Source: Hevea brasiliensis (taxonomy: Eukaryota > Streptophyta > Magnoliopsida > Malpighiales > Euphorbiaceae). From it: DNA of 64,000 nt. The translations under genes and the position numbers were made by a program. Each line of letters opens with the position of its first letter. Within the stretch, counting starts at the first letter, position 1. Positions 36,798-47,009 of the stretch are shown here, in pieces. The notes beneath the pieces were generated by a model. The model ran no database searches, was not told the origin of the DNA, and worked only from the letters and a program-made list of their open reading frames with translations. The DNA is taken from contig NC_079496.1 in NCBI RefSeq assembly GCF_030052815.1, positions 78,977,652 to 79,041,651 on the forward strand, written 5' to 3'.

Positions 36798-38383
36798 ATG
36801 GAGTCGCCTCCCCATTCCCGTCCAGCTTCTCCTCTCGAAGTCTCGCCATTGTCAATGATACCCCCCACTCCCGATTCTCCTCCACAAGCGACACCCCCAC
36901 CACCTCCCCCAACCACGTACAAACGAAAAATCTGGTCAAAATCTGTGCAACCCATGTCCTCTGCCCCTCCTCTATCCAAACGCAAAGAACCACCCACCCC
37001 ATTGTCGGAACCACCACCCAAAAAGCCAAAAGCTTCAGCCTCTACACCCTCTTCCAGCAAAAAGACAATTTCAGTAGCTTCACAGGTGTCAAAGCTACCT
37101 TGGCATCTTCCTGATACAATTCAAAAGGCAGCTTTTAAGAGACTCAAGGATATGAGGGTACAACCCACTAGGTATATATCTGCTGATTCTCTACAATCTC
37201 TTGGTTTATTTGACAATGTAGTTACATATCTTGATGGTATGGGTTGGATGGAATTTGTGCATAAGCAAGAGATAGTTTATCCAACTCTAGTTTTTGAGTT
37301 TATTTCTTCATTCTCTGCTACCCTAAAATTGCATGATGTAGACCATAAGCCACTTATGAAATTTAGATGCTTGGGGCAAAATAGAGAGCTGTCATTGGGC
37401 CAATTTCATAGCATTTTTGGTTTTGCAATTGATGGGTTGTTTCGAGTGCCACATACTGGAGTAGAGGTAGCCAACAAGGGTATTTGGAATGCTGCCCAAT
37501 TTTGGAGAATCATCACAAACCAACCCCAAACTTTCTCTGCTGGAAGATCAAAACCTCCCAAATACTTGACCACACTTAGGCTTATTCATAGGGTGATTGC
37601 TAGCACCATCTTGGGCGGAGGGACTAGTTACAGTCTTTGTGGGGAAATCTGAACTATTTATGTTATGGTGTGCATTTCACAAAGTTAAGGTTTCTCCTGG
37701 TTATTTCTTTTGTGAGCATGTGCTGCATATTGCCACCAAATCCATAGGTGACATTGTTTTGGGTGGGCTCATAACTGTCATAGCCAAGCATTTTGGTTTT
37801 AATCCTGCAGAGCACTCAATACCAGCACTTGTGGACACTTTATATTTTGATACTGCACACTTAACCAAAACAGGGTTCAATTTGTCATATTTTGATACTG
37901 CCCAACCTGCAGCAGAAACTGAGCCCATTGCACAACCAGAAACCCAACCTTTCCCATCAGTCCCACAGCACCCTACTACACCTACCCCACCCCCTCAGCC
38001 TGCACAGGACACCCCAGCAGCCTCTGCTCAGCCCATACCTCCTACAGCTGAACCTTCCTCATCCGACCCCTCACGCATTCAACACTAAAGCCTTATTCAC
38101 CTATCTTGACAGGCTTAGTGATGATATATACTTTGTGGATAGGAAGCTTGACACTGGTCTTGATACACTCAAGGATCGTCATGATCACCTATTTGACCTT
38201 GTCATGGAAACCAGGGACAAGCAGAAAGAATTGAAGGAAATGGTGAAGCAACTCATGATCTTTCTGGGCATGCCACCCCCACCTCCATCACCTCCTCCAG
38301 CACCATCATTTCGACAGCCGGCAGCAGCCACCAGCCCCTTAGCAACATCTTTGGACAAGGGCAAAACAATAGAACTAGATTAG
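36798..38383 (+). pseudogene. Athila env-position ORF (ATHILA ORF-1 family type), two frameshifts
   Basis: The start is the ATG at 36798 (MESPPHSRPASPLE). A proline/serine-rich N-terminus (about 100 residues) precedes a conserved domain, LPWHLPDTIQKAAFKRL to PTLVFEFISSFSATLKL, then RELSLGQFHSIFGFA and GIWNAAQFWRIIT. This resembles the ORF found after pol in Athila and Calypso elements. A frameshift near 37630 moves the reading to GKSELFMLWCAFHKVKVS. A second near 38086 moves it to a C-terminal coiled coil (LDRLSDDIYFVDRKLDTGLD, then a K/E-rich helix) that ends at 38383. No signal peptide and no clear membrane segment are visible, so an envelope function is doubtful. Its real role is unknown. 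Confidence 0.8.
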
Positions 38384-38639
38384 CTTCTGTTTTACTTTTG
38401 TTCAATCTTGTAGGACCTTTTCTTTGTAAATATGTTCATACATTTATAGTTTGCTTTGAATTATGTTTCTTTTGAATTAGTTTGTTTTAAATTCTGTTTT
38501 TCTTGAAGTTTTATTGGATAGCTATTACATTAGTCTTCTTTGATTTTCATTGCACTTATTACCCTTTTGTACATATTTGCCCATACTCTGTATATATTTT
38601 AATGCTTCTACTGCTGGTTGTACATTTCCCCTTGCCAAT
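38384..38639 (+). other. Spacer after the Athila env-position ORF
   Basis: T-rich non-coding sequence follows the ORF stop. No motif is recognised. A short ORF at 38503 runs into the palindromic repeat cluster and is not credible. Confidence 0.4.
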
Positions 38640-38900
38640 CCTCATGCAAAGAACTTTTGTATACCTTTGCAAAGCTATGAATTTCCTTATGCAAATATTT
38701 TGCATAGCCTGTGCAACCCTTTCTGCTACTTATGCAGAACTGCACAGGGTGTATTCCCTTTATGCAAATGTCCTGCATAGCCTATGCAACCTATATTGCC
38801 ACTTATGCAGAACCGCACGGCTTATGCACCCTACTTATGCACATGTTCTGGACAGCACTTAACTCTGCATAACACATGCGACTTCTTATGCATCCCTTTA
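38640..38900 (+). repeat. Second cluster of TGCATA/CTTATGCA motifs in Athila
   Basis: About a dozen words such as CTTATGCAAATATTTTGCATAG, TACTTATGCAGAAC, GCATAGCCTATGCAAC and GGCTTATGCACC lie close together without strict periodicity. They are the same palindromic vocabulary as the 73-bp array and the LTR cluster (27830-28055 and 40916-41150). Confidence 0.75.
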
Positions 38901-40634
38901 TCTTGAATTCTCATCTGCTCCATACCAGGTAACTCTTTCTTTTTGCTCTTAATCTTTACAATTCCTGGTAATTATTATCTGCTTTGACTTTTGATAATGC
39001 ATTGCATGAGACATTGAGGACAATGTCCAATTTTGAGTTTGGGGGTGCACATTCTGATTTTTGCTTGATTTTTGTTTCATTTTTCACATTTTGAGTATAG
39101 GAACATCTCATTCCATTTCATTTTCATACATTGTAAATATTTTACATATACATCCACACATACATATACATAACACATTTACACACACATTATACATCAC
39201 TTAGAAATTGTACACATTGCATACAAATAGACTTCCTCCATTTAGTTAATGCATTAATCATTTTAGAAATCATGCACCTTGCATTAAAATCTTTTGCCAA
39301 ATCCCTTGAGTTTTGAAAAGTTACCTATGAGAGTGATTTGACTCACCTTTTAGTTGGGTTTGTGGATTGGAAGTTTCCTAAAAAGTGCAAGGTTTTGAAG
39401 TGTCTATCCCTTGCCTATATCTTCTTAGCCAAAAAGCCACCCAACTAGTCATTTTGAGATGGAAGTGTTTAGAGGGAATTATTGGATATAAGGTAGTCAA
39501 ATGATGTCTCACCAATCCTAGAACAAATTTTCTAAACCTTTCAAGGTGAAATACCAGCTTGTACTTGAAAAGAGAGATGATTAGGCATTCTTTGATTTAA
39601 ACCTTCTCATTTTAAACCCTTGGCCCTTTTTCCTAATTAAAATTGACCTTTGAAAACCCCTTTGAGCCTTTTTATCCCTAATTTTTCTTGAAATCCTTAT
39701 TGCTACCTAGCCAATGAACCAAACACTCCAACCCTTTTCATGAGAATAATACTGAATATTAGGTACACTTTCTAAAAAAATAAAAATAAAAATAAAAAAA
39801 AGAGAAAAAATATATACAATAAAAGGGAGAAGAAGTGCTTGTCATCTTGTAAAAGTGCTAGTATATGTGCTTTTCACTATTGCCATTCAAAATGAAAGAA
39901 ATCCACCCAAAGTATTAAAAGAAATGAGTTTGGGGGTGGCAAATTTTAGGGACAATCATCAAAAGAAAATGCAAAATGCAAGTTTAAAAAATCAAATGTC
40001 CCTCATTTTTATGTGTTTTGTAAACTATGCTAGCACTTGACAATTCTCATTGTGTATTTCTCTCCTCCACTTATATATATATAAAAAAAGAAGAGAAAAA
40101 GAAAAAATGTAATAAAATAAAAAAGGTGTACCTTATGTTGTCAAAATTGAAAATATTCTCATGCTTTGAATCCTTTTTACCCATCTTTCTTCTTAGCCTC
40201 ATTTTAAACCCCATGGCCCCATTACATCCCTAAAAAGACCTTTGATCTCTTGATAGTACTTGCTACATTAGTGGAGATGGGAGTAGGGAATTTGCCTATG
40301 GGATTGGAAAACTATTCATCTATTCATTCAATTCTATCATTCCATGTTGAGATACTTTGGTTATTGATTGTCCTAGAATTCCTTTTGAGCATGACTATCT
40401 CTTTTGATTTGTTGGTTTGGGGATTTTGAATGATAATTGACTTGATGGCTAAGCGGTGAAAGCTTGGATAAGCATTAAATTCTTTGCATTTTGAAGGATG
40501 GGTATATGGATTGCTGGTATGGCTGAAGGTGTGTTAAGTTACTTTAATAGGTGATTTTCATAGTTCTTTGGATAAGGCACCCCTAAAATTTTTGCACCAC
40601 ATTTTAAAGTTTGCTTGAGGACAAGCAAAAGCTT
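38901..40634 (+). other. Athila 3' non-coding tail
   Basis: This is 1.7 kb of AT-rich sequence without a credible ORF. It contains microsatellite-like A-rich patches (39775-39815, 40075-40125) and two extra copies of the polypurine-tract word GAGTTTGGGGGT (39035-39046 and 39926-39937), upstream of the functional copy at 40635. A TACATATACATACACAC-type stretch lies near 39150-39200. Confidence 0.6.
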
Positions 40635-40649
40635 GAGTTTGGGGGTATT
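40635..40649 (+). other. Athila polypurine tract
   Basis: GAGTTTGGGGGTATT directly precedes the TGATGCATAC LTR start. It is the expected plus-strand primer. Confidence 0.85.
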
Positions 40650-42271
40650 TGATGCATACATTTTGCATAGTCATTTAGGTTTAATTTCATAGCCATTTTA
40701 TTTGATTATTAGTCACTTTTAGCTAATTTCATTAGTTATTTAGTTAGTTTTTTATAATTGTCAATTTTGGATAAATTTGTAATTTTTACTTTGTTTTGTA
40801 GGAAAAATGGTGTTTTTGAAGGACTGAAGAGAAATTTTGCCATTGAGGAGTGACTTCTACAGCCAAAGATGTCAAAAACAAGTTTTCAAGCTGAAATATG
40901 CATTGATCAAATTGTGCATAACTTGCCGCATAAGCTATGCATATCTGCATAAGGAGAAAAATCACTGTTCCAGAACCAACCGAAATGTGCATAAGGAGAC
41001 TGCATAGCTTATGCACATTCTCGCCTCCCTTATGCACCTTCACGGAACTTTGCATAGCCTATGCACCAAGTCATGCAGTTTCGCATAAGTGAACCAGAAT
41101 CAGCCGAAAACTGCATAAGGGACTGCATAACTTATGCAGTCCACTTATGCAGTCCCATAAATGGTTCATTAATGAGCTGGCAGAAGATTCCCTCAGATAA
41201 CTCTTCCTAGAACATACCATTTTAGGGCTCCATGTCAAAAAAATGCTATATATAGTCTCATTTTCCCATTTTAGAAGGGGAGAAAAGGAGCAGAAAAGGA
41301 AAGGAGAAGGGAGGCAGAATTTGAAGAGTCACTTTCACCTTCCACACCATTTTCAACCAAGATTTGCAGATTTCTTTCTTTCCTTATATTTTTCTACATT
41401 TCTAGTGTTTAATTTCTTATTTCTTAGCTTAGATTAAAGCTTTGTTTCCTTATAAACTCATAATATCTTGTAAGCATTATGGATAGTGAGTAGTTTACTT
41501 TTGATTCTGGAGTAAGGGTTGTAATATTTGAGATATTTTGTGGATTTTGATTGGGTAATCCATATTTTATGGTCTTAATGAGTTTTATTCATTTCTTGTG
41601 TGCTTAATGACATGCTTAGTGTAGGATCCCATTAAGTAATGTTCTTAATCCATGGTTGAAGCACCGAAAGGAGAAGGCCTTGTGATAGATAATCAAGAAA
41701 TTGGACTTAATTAACTTAGACCTAGAAATAGGCTAAAGATTAAGAGGATTCACAGATTAATTAAAGAACTTAATGGGTCTTAATTAATTCTAAGTCCACG
41801 AAAGTAGGATTAGATTGGTTAAGGCACTCTTTGTCTCACTCGAAAGGGAATTCAAGGGATTTAAGAATTAATCTCCTTAAAACCCATTAATTTCACAAGA
41901 TTGGATAACCAATTTAAAATCCCAAAATAGCTCGAATATGAAATCCCGAACTCCGAAATCGCCTTTTTACCATTGTTAATTTCTAATCGAATTTAATTAC
42001 TTGCCATTTTGAATATTGCCATATTTGAACTTGCTTATTTCAATTTGATGCAATTTTAGTTTAATTAATACATTGTTGAATAGATTATTAATTTTGCATA
42101 CATAGATTTCACATTCTCAATACCCATCAATTCATTACTTTAATTTCAAAAATATTTCAATTTACTCAACTTTTTATATCAAAAATTCAATCACTAACAC
42201 AACTCCTCGTGGGAACGATATCTTTTTTATACTACTTGTACGACCCTTGCACTTGCGGTAGGGACGCATCA
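40650..42271 (+). mobile_element. Athila 3' LTR
   Basis: The 1622-bp copy has the same termini as the 5' LTR and is flanked on the right by AAATA. It differs from the 5' copy at scattered single bases and in one patch: 41098-41160 has an extra palindromic CTTATGCAG word, where the 5' copy (28017-28070) reads differently. Confidence 0.95.
41247..41254 (+). promoter_or_regulatory. Candidate TATA box, Athila 3' LTR
   Basis: TATATATA lies at the same LTR position as CTATATAC in the 5' copy. Confidence 0.5.
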
Positions 42272-42276
42272 AAATA

Positions 42277-42305
42277 TACCAGGCTATGCAAATAGGGGTG
42301 TTACA
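42277..42305 (-). mobile_element. 5' LTR of the gag-only element, terminal piece
   Basis: TACCAGGCTATGCAAATAGG and the GTGTTACA end match the terminus of the left LTR (15266-15294). It lies between the Athila duplication and the ATTCA duplication (42306-42310), which closes the whole nested block. Confidence 0.92.
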
Positions 42306-42894
42306 ATTCATCACCATACCGTCCTTAAATAAACGGAGTGGTGGAAGCCACTAACAAAAATCTCAAGGGAATAATCAGAAAAATGACCGTTACTTATAAA
42401 GATTGGCATGACATGCTTCTCTTTGCCCTTCATGCTTATCGGACCTCCATAAGGACATCGACTGGGGCAACTCCATATTCATTGGTTTATGGAATGAAAG
42501 TTGTTTTACCTATAGAGGTGGAAATTCCCTCCCTGAGAATTCTAAAAGAGTCGGGAATCGATGAGTCAGAATGGATTCAATCGAGATTAGATCAGCTGAA
42601 TCTAATAGACGAGAAAGACCAGCAGCAGCGTGTTATGGGCAATTATACCAAAGGAGAATGGCTAAAGCATTTAATAAAGACATTCGCCCACCCGAATTCC
42701 AATCGGGAGATCTGATTTTGAAAAAGATCCTCCCAAATCAAAATGATCCTTGGGGCAAATGGTCACCAACTTACGAGGGACCTTATGTGGTTAAAAAGGA
42801 ATTTTCTAGTAGTGCACTGGTCTTGACTCATATGGACTGCGAAGAATTCCCAAGACCCGTGAATGCAGATGCTGTAAAAAGATATTATGCCTGA
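42306..42894 (+). pseudogene. Tat integrase, C-terminal part
   Basis: The reading that stops at 11499 resumes here. The catalytic glutamate lies in NGVVEATNKNLKGIIRKM. The core end, HAYRTSIRTSTGATPYSLVY, and VLPIEVEIPSLRIL follow. A frameshift near 42620 moves to a second frame (CYGQLYQRRMAKAFNK, then GDLILKKILP, YEGPYVVKKEFSS). The reading ends at DAVKRYYA with a TGA, which is the natural C-terminus of Tat integrases. The ATG at 42338 is not a start. Confidence 0.88.
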
Positions 42895-43740
42895 AAAAAA
42901 AAATGTAAGAGTAAAAATCCAAAAGGGCGCTCCTAGCAAAATGTATGAAGAGGGCGAAAACCTACAAAGGCGCTTTTTGCAAAATGAGTAAGGGGTGAAA
43001 ACCCAAAAGGGCATCCTGAAAAAAGTGAGCGAAAAAAAAAAAAGGGATCATCCTTTAGGGGTGAAAACCCAAAAGGGTGCTCCTAGGACCAGAAAACAGA
43101 AAAATAAGGAAGGGGGCCAAAGACCAGAAGAGGAAATAAGTCACTACAGCATGAACGTTCGTCGGAAGATTACTTAAAATAGTGACAGTTAAGGGAGTTC
43201 AAAGTTAGCTACAAGAAATTTGTGAGATCTATTCTTGTGCCCTTTTCATTTGAAATTGTACCTTTGTTTTTAAGCCATAATAAAATTGTTCCTTCACTCT
43301 AATTTATTTTTCTTATATACCTTGATTTATATGCTATTAATTCATTAAAACTTTATTATAAGATCAGGATTTGAATATTGATAACCTCATATACTTTACT
43401 ATGACATTTGCAGGGGATAAACGATGGCCGGGCGAATGGTAAAAAAAAATGTAAGAGTGAAAACCTAAAGGGGCGCTCCTAGCAAAATGTTTGAAAGAGG
43501 GCAACAATCCGCAAAGGTGCTTTCTGCAAAATGAGTAAGGAGCGAAAACCTGAAAGGGCATTCTGAAAAAGTGAGTAAAAGGAGGACATTATAGGCCAAG
43601 CCTTGGGACTCGTTCTGACCCTCTCCATTAATCATCTATCTTCAGGACCTTGTTAAGTACACTTTGATTGGAGGAACATCTTGTGTCAGGTTTGCTTTGT
43701 GATCATTAAAGGTACAAACACAACATTTCATAGCCTCAAC
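42895..43740 (+). repeat. Tat 3' region with duplicated 'gtgaaaaccc-aaaagggcgctcc' blocks
   Basis: Short related units of about 40 bases ('gtgaaaacccaaaagggc', 'gctcctagcaaaatg', 'gcaaaatgagtaagg') occur at 42913, 42953, 42992, 43060, 43458, 43500 and 43541. The order of the first three is repeated in the last three, about 545 bases apart, so a 130-base block was duplicated. No ORF is credible. Confidence 0.7.
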
Positions 43741-43744
43741 CTCT

Positions 43745-45225
43745 TAGTTGATTTTATTTTCCTGTTATCAACCTCTGAATTCTAGATCCAAGTTGATTTT
43801 AACTTTCAGCATTTAATTTCCTATCATCAACCTCTAGATTCAAGATCCAAGTTGATTTTAATTTTCAGCATTTTAAATTCCTGTCATCAACCTCTAGATT
43901 TAAGATCCAAGTTGATTTTAATTTTCAGCATTTTAAATTCATGTCATCAACCTCTGAATTCAAGATCCAAGTTGATTTTAATTTTCAGCATTTTAATTTC
44001 CTGCTATCAACCTCTAGGTTTAAGATCCAAGTTGATTTTAATTTCCAGCATTTATTTTCCTGTTATCAACCTCTGGATTCAAGATCCAAGTTGATTTTAA
44101 TTTTCAGCATTTTAATTTCCTGCTATCAACCAATGAATTTAAGATCCAAATTGATTTTAATTTTTGGCATTTTTTTTCCTGCCATCAACCTCTAGATTCA
44201 ATATCCAAGTTAATTTTAATTTTCGGCATTTAATTTCCTGTCATCAACCTCTGGGTTCAAGATCTAAGTTGATTTTAATTTTTAGCATTTTAATTTCCTA
44301 TTATCAACCTCTGAATTCAATATCCAAGTTGATTTTAACTTTCAGCATTTAATTTCCTGTTATCAACCTCTGGATTCAAGATCCAAGTTTATTTTAATTT
44401 TCAGCATTTTAATTTCCTGCCATCAACCTTTGGATTCAAGATCCAAGTTGATTTTAACTTTCAGCATTTATTTTCCTGTTATCAACCTTTGGGTTCAAGA
44501 TCCAATTTGATTTTAATTTTCAATATTTATTTCCCTGCCACCAACCTCTGGTTTTAAGATCCAAGTTGATTTTAATTTTCAGAATTTTAATTTCCTATCA
44601 TCAACCTCTAGATTCGAGATCCAAGTTGATTCTAATTTTCTTTGAATTCAAGATCCAAGTTGATTTTAATTTTCAGCATTTTAATTTCATGTCATCAACC
44701 TCTGGATTCGAGATCCAAGTTGATTTTAATTTTCAGCATTTTAATTTCCTGTCATCAACCTCTGGATTCAAGATCCAAGTTCATTTTAATTTTCAGCATT
44801 TATCTTCCTGCCATCAACTTCTGGATTCAAGATCCAAATTGATTTTAACTTTCAGCATTTAATTTCCTGTTATCAACCTTTGGATTCAAGATCCAAGTTG
44901 ATTTTAACTTGCAGCATTTTAATTTCCTGTCATCAACCTCTGGGTTCAAGATCCAAGTTAATTTTAATTTTTAGCATTTAATTTCCTGTCATCAACCGCT
45001 GGGTTCAAGATCCAAGTTAATTTTAATTTTTAGCATTTAATTTCCTGTTATCAACCTCTGGGTTCAAGATCCAAGTTGATTTTAATTTTTGGCATTTAAT
45101 TTCCTGTTATCAACCTCTGGGTTTCAGATCCAAGTTAATTTTAATTTTTGGAATTTAATTTCCCGTCATCAACCTCTAGGTTCAATACCCAAGTTGATTT
45201 TATTTTTCATCATTTAATTTCTTAT
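43745..45225 (+). repeat. Minisatellite of about 25 copies of a 59-bp unit in the Tat 3' region
   Basis: The unit contains ATCAACCTCTGGATTCAAG, then ATCCAAGTTGATTTTAATTT, then a CAGCATTTTAATTTCCTG spacer. 'Atcaacc' words recur every 58-60 bases from 43769 to 45165. One unit, around 44640, is shortened. Because 59 is not a multiple of three, the ORFs across it (43852-44862) shift frame each unit and are not genes. Hypervariable tandem repeats before the 3' LTR are a known trait of Tat/Ogre elements and a known source of satellite DNA. Confidence 0.93.
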
Positions 45226-45325
45226 TGATCTTTGGTTCTAATATCCCAGCCGCCCAAAATATGGTTCTAAATCTTTACATGATTCCTATACAAGAGAATT
45301 TCATTCTCTATAATAGAAATTATGT

Positions 45326-45338
45326 AAAGAGGGGCAGC
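45326..45338 (+). other. Candidate Tat polypurine tract
   Basis: AAAGAGGGGCAGC directly precedes TGTAGACACC. The purine run followed by a TG start fits the PPT-LTR junction of Tat elements. Confidence 0.65.
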
Positions 45339-45997
45339 TGTAGACACCATATTTTAGCCGACCTTCGAAGGAAAGGATCTTTTAAAATTGAAAATTTATT
45401 ATCTGTTCTCGATCGATGTCCCAATCACAGGTAGCTTTTTTGAACTTACTGATCACTCGTCCCTGGAACAAATCGATCTCACGCTCAAGTTAGATTGTTT
45501 TCCAATCTCTTGGTCTTTATCATAAGAGTTCGAGTCAATATTGGGTCTCCGGACCATCCAATCTTGCCTGCTGTTGTTCTCCAATCTCTCTATGTACAAA
45601 TATTACAGAATTTCATTTGATTAATATTGTGATCGGGCTTCTCGCTCGAATTGCCCATATATTCCTCAAAATAAAGTTAAGGTTTTTATCCGGTCTAATA
45701 ATGGTTCCCACCTTAAAAGTTCAAGTCAGTGTCAAATCTTTGCAATTCTAATATTCTAAAGTACCATTTGATATTTGGTCATGGCTCCATCTGATCTCAT
45801 GTTCACGTGCAACATTTTTCTGATCTCTCGGAGTAATTTGATATCTTTTGATTAATAGTTGCTCTCAGGTTTAATGTTCACTTGTATTCAATCAATTAAG
45901 TACTCAGACAGTTTGGTTTGGATGCTTTCCGATCTCATCAAGAAATTCAATATAAAAGACTTTAATTCATTTCAAAAATAAAATATATTCGAGTCAA
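45339..45997 (+). mobile_element. Putative Tat 3' LTR, right end not resolved
   Basis: The segment begins TGTAGACACCATATTTTAGC after the polypurine tract. It is non-coding, with 'ctccgatctc/tgatctc' words repeated irregularly. No matching CA terminus or duplication can be fixed before the antisense ORF at 45998, and the 5' LTR is outside the window. Either the LTR ends near 45990 or it extends through the antisense ORF region. Confidence 0.5.
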
Positions 45998-46921
45998 TTA
46001 ACAAGGGGGGTCTTCTTCGCCCTGCACCACAATTACATTCCTCTCTCCCTCCTCAACCTCATGCTCCTCATTGCTGTCCTCTTCAGCCTCTGGGATGAGC
46101 ATATGCATCCAGGAGAAGTCCTCCTCAGGATAACGCTTCTTTAGTTCAGACAGAAGGTCGTTATGGGCGTTCACATTTGCCCCAGCCTCTTTTGTAGTGC
46201 TCTCCTCCTCCTTTGCTTGGAGCTCCTCCTCCTTCACCCGAAGTTCCTAAGAAAAATGAGCGAGATTGGCAGATTGACCAGCCCGGGAGACTTCGAGTTC
46301 TCGCTCCACTTCAGCTATCCTCTCTTCGTAATACTTCACTCGATCTTCCAATTTGACGATGTAATCATTGGTAGTAGAGAGCTAAGCCTTTGCAGCTGAT
46401 GCATCCTGGACCGCCTTAAGAATCTTCTTCCTTAAGACATGGGCTTTTTCTCTGATCATGTGTTGGTTTGCAATAGCCTCCAAGCCCAAACTCATTGTTT
46501 GAGTTAGAATATCGTCAATACTCTCCTAAGCCAACCGGTTCCAATCTTCTTAGAAGTAGATGGAAGCACCCATGACCTTGGCTAGACTAGGATTCCCTCG
46601 AGTGGAATGGTTTCTTTCCAGTGATTAGATAAGGAGTTGAGCTCCTCGGGAGAGCGTTCTAACAGTAGGGCCAGAAGACTTCCCTTCTACATTGGAAGAG
46701 ATCGGAGAAGGCGGACATTCAATCTGCTGCAGTGGAGAGACGATGACCTCTACTTCTGAGACCGGCTACTTCTGAGGTCGAGGAGGGGAGATCGGTACTT
46801 TTACCAAGTTTCGTTGAGGTGTCTGAGCAGCGATGGCAGTAGCCTCTTTCATCGCTCGTACCTTTTGGGAGACCTCCCTCTTTCACTTGCGGCTCTCTTT
46901 AGAAGCATCACCACCCGCCAT
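45998..46921 (-). pseudogene. Antisense accessory ORF, C-terminal coiled-coil part, nonsense-ridden
   Basis: Read on the minus strand from MAGGDASKESRK at 46921, one frame runs to a stop at 45998. It is interrupted only by nonsense codons (for example TGA near 46885, TAG in AAKA-stop-LSTT near 46383 and TAG in AHFS-stop-ELRV near 46250). The N-terminal part is basic, the middle proline-rich. The C-terminal half (IVKLEDRIKYYEERIAEVER, then EEELQAKEEE, then a highly acidic tail) is a coiled coil. This layout resembles the gypsy-type accessory proteins of Tat elements. In maize Grande such a gene lies antisense, 3' of pol. Whether it belongs to this Tat copy is uncertain. Confidence 0.6.
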
Positions 46922-47009
46922 ATCTGCACAAAGAAGAAATCAGTGAGTTTGCTAAGATTGAGAGACTAGAGATTTAGATTGTATCGGTAACAGGACCAAG
47001 GTCAGAAAG

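Larger units (their letters stand above)
27568..42271 (+). mobile_element. Athila-type Ty3/gypsy element, nearly complete (14.7 kb)
   Basis: The order is 5' LTR (1616 bp), a PBS of tRNA-Asp type, gag, protease, RT, RNase H, integrase, a palindromic tandem array, an env-position ORF, a long AT-rich tail, a polypurine tract and the 3' LTR (1622 bp). The PBS, the DLGAS protease and the extra ORF after pol are typical of Athila. By eye the LTRs differ by about two dozen single bases plus one scrambled patch of some 50 bases, so it is the youngest large insertion here. Only one nonsense codon and one frameshift are evident in gag-pol, and two frameshifts in the extra ORF. Confidence 0.95.
11500..42305 (-). 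mobile_element. Internally deleted Tekay-type element (gag only), hosting two further elements
   Basis: In minus orientation the order is 5' LTR (three pieces: 18085-21121, 27089-27567, 42277-42305), PBS (18062-18077), gag (17899-16671), a non-coding stretch, a shred of integrase C-terminus, a polypurine tract and the 3' LTR (15294-11500). The internal region is only 2.8 kb, with no protease, RT or RNase H. The LTRs are 3.8 kb and share their termini. The ATTCA duplication marks insertion into Tat integrase. It resembles the gag-only non-autonomous retrotransposons described in plants, but the integrase shred shows that here it arose by deletion inside pol. Confidence 0.85.
1670..45997 (+). 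mobile_element. Tat-lineage Ty3/gypsy element, degraded and split by later insertions
   Basis: Pieces in sense order are gag (1670-3300), protease (3121-3756), G-patch segment (7966-8478), RT, RNase H and a second RNase H (8656-10764), integrase (10765-11499 and 42306-42894), a repeat-rich 3' region (42895-45225), a polypurine tract (45326-45338) and an LTR start. A second RNase H of archaeal type between RNase H and integrase is a known mark of the Tat clade, which includes Ogre, Retand and Grande. The reading sense continues exactly across both insertions once one copy of each 5-bp duplication is discounted. The 5' LTR, PBS and gag N-terminus lie beyond the LTR at 1-1669. Many nonsense codons and several frameshifts show it is long dead. 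Confidence 0.85.

Noticed and set aside
36798..37652. Possible host gene for a proline-rich protein
   Set aside because: It lies between Athila pol and the Athila 3' LTR and resembles the known extra ORF of that lineage.
43852..44862. Overlapping plus-strand ORFs encoding an ILIFSILIS-type repeat peptide
   Set aside because: Artefact of the 59-bp minisatellite read in rotating frames; hydrophobic look comes from T-rich sequence.
43745..45225. CRISPR-like regular spacing
   Set aside because: The whole 59-bp unit is conserved, with no unique spacers, and the context is a plant retrotransposon. The same applies to 35636-36560.
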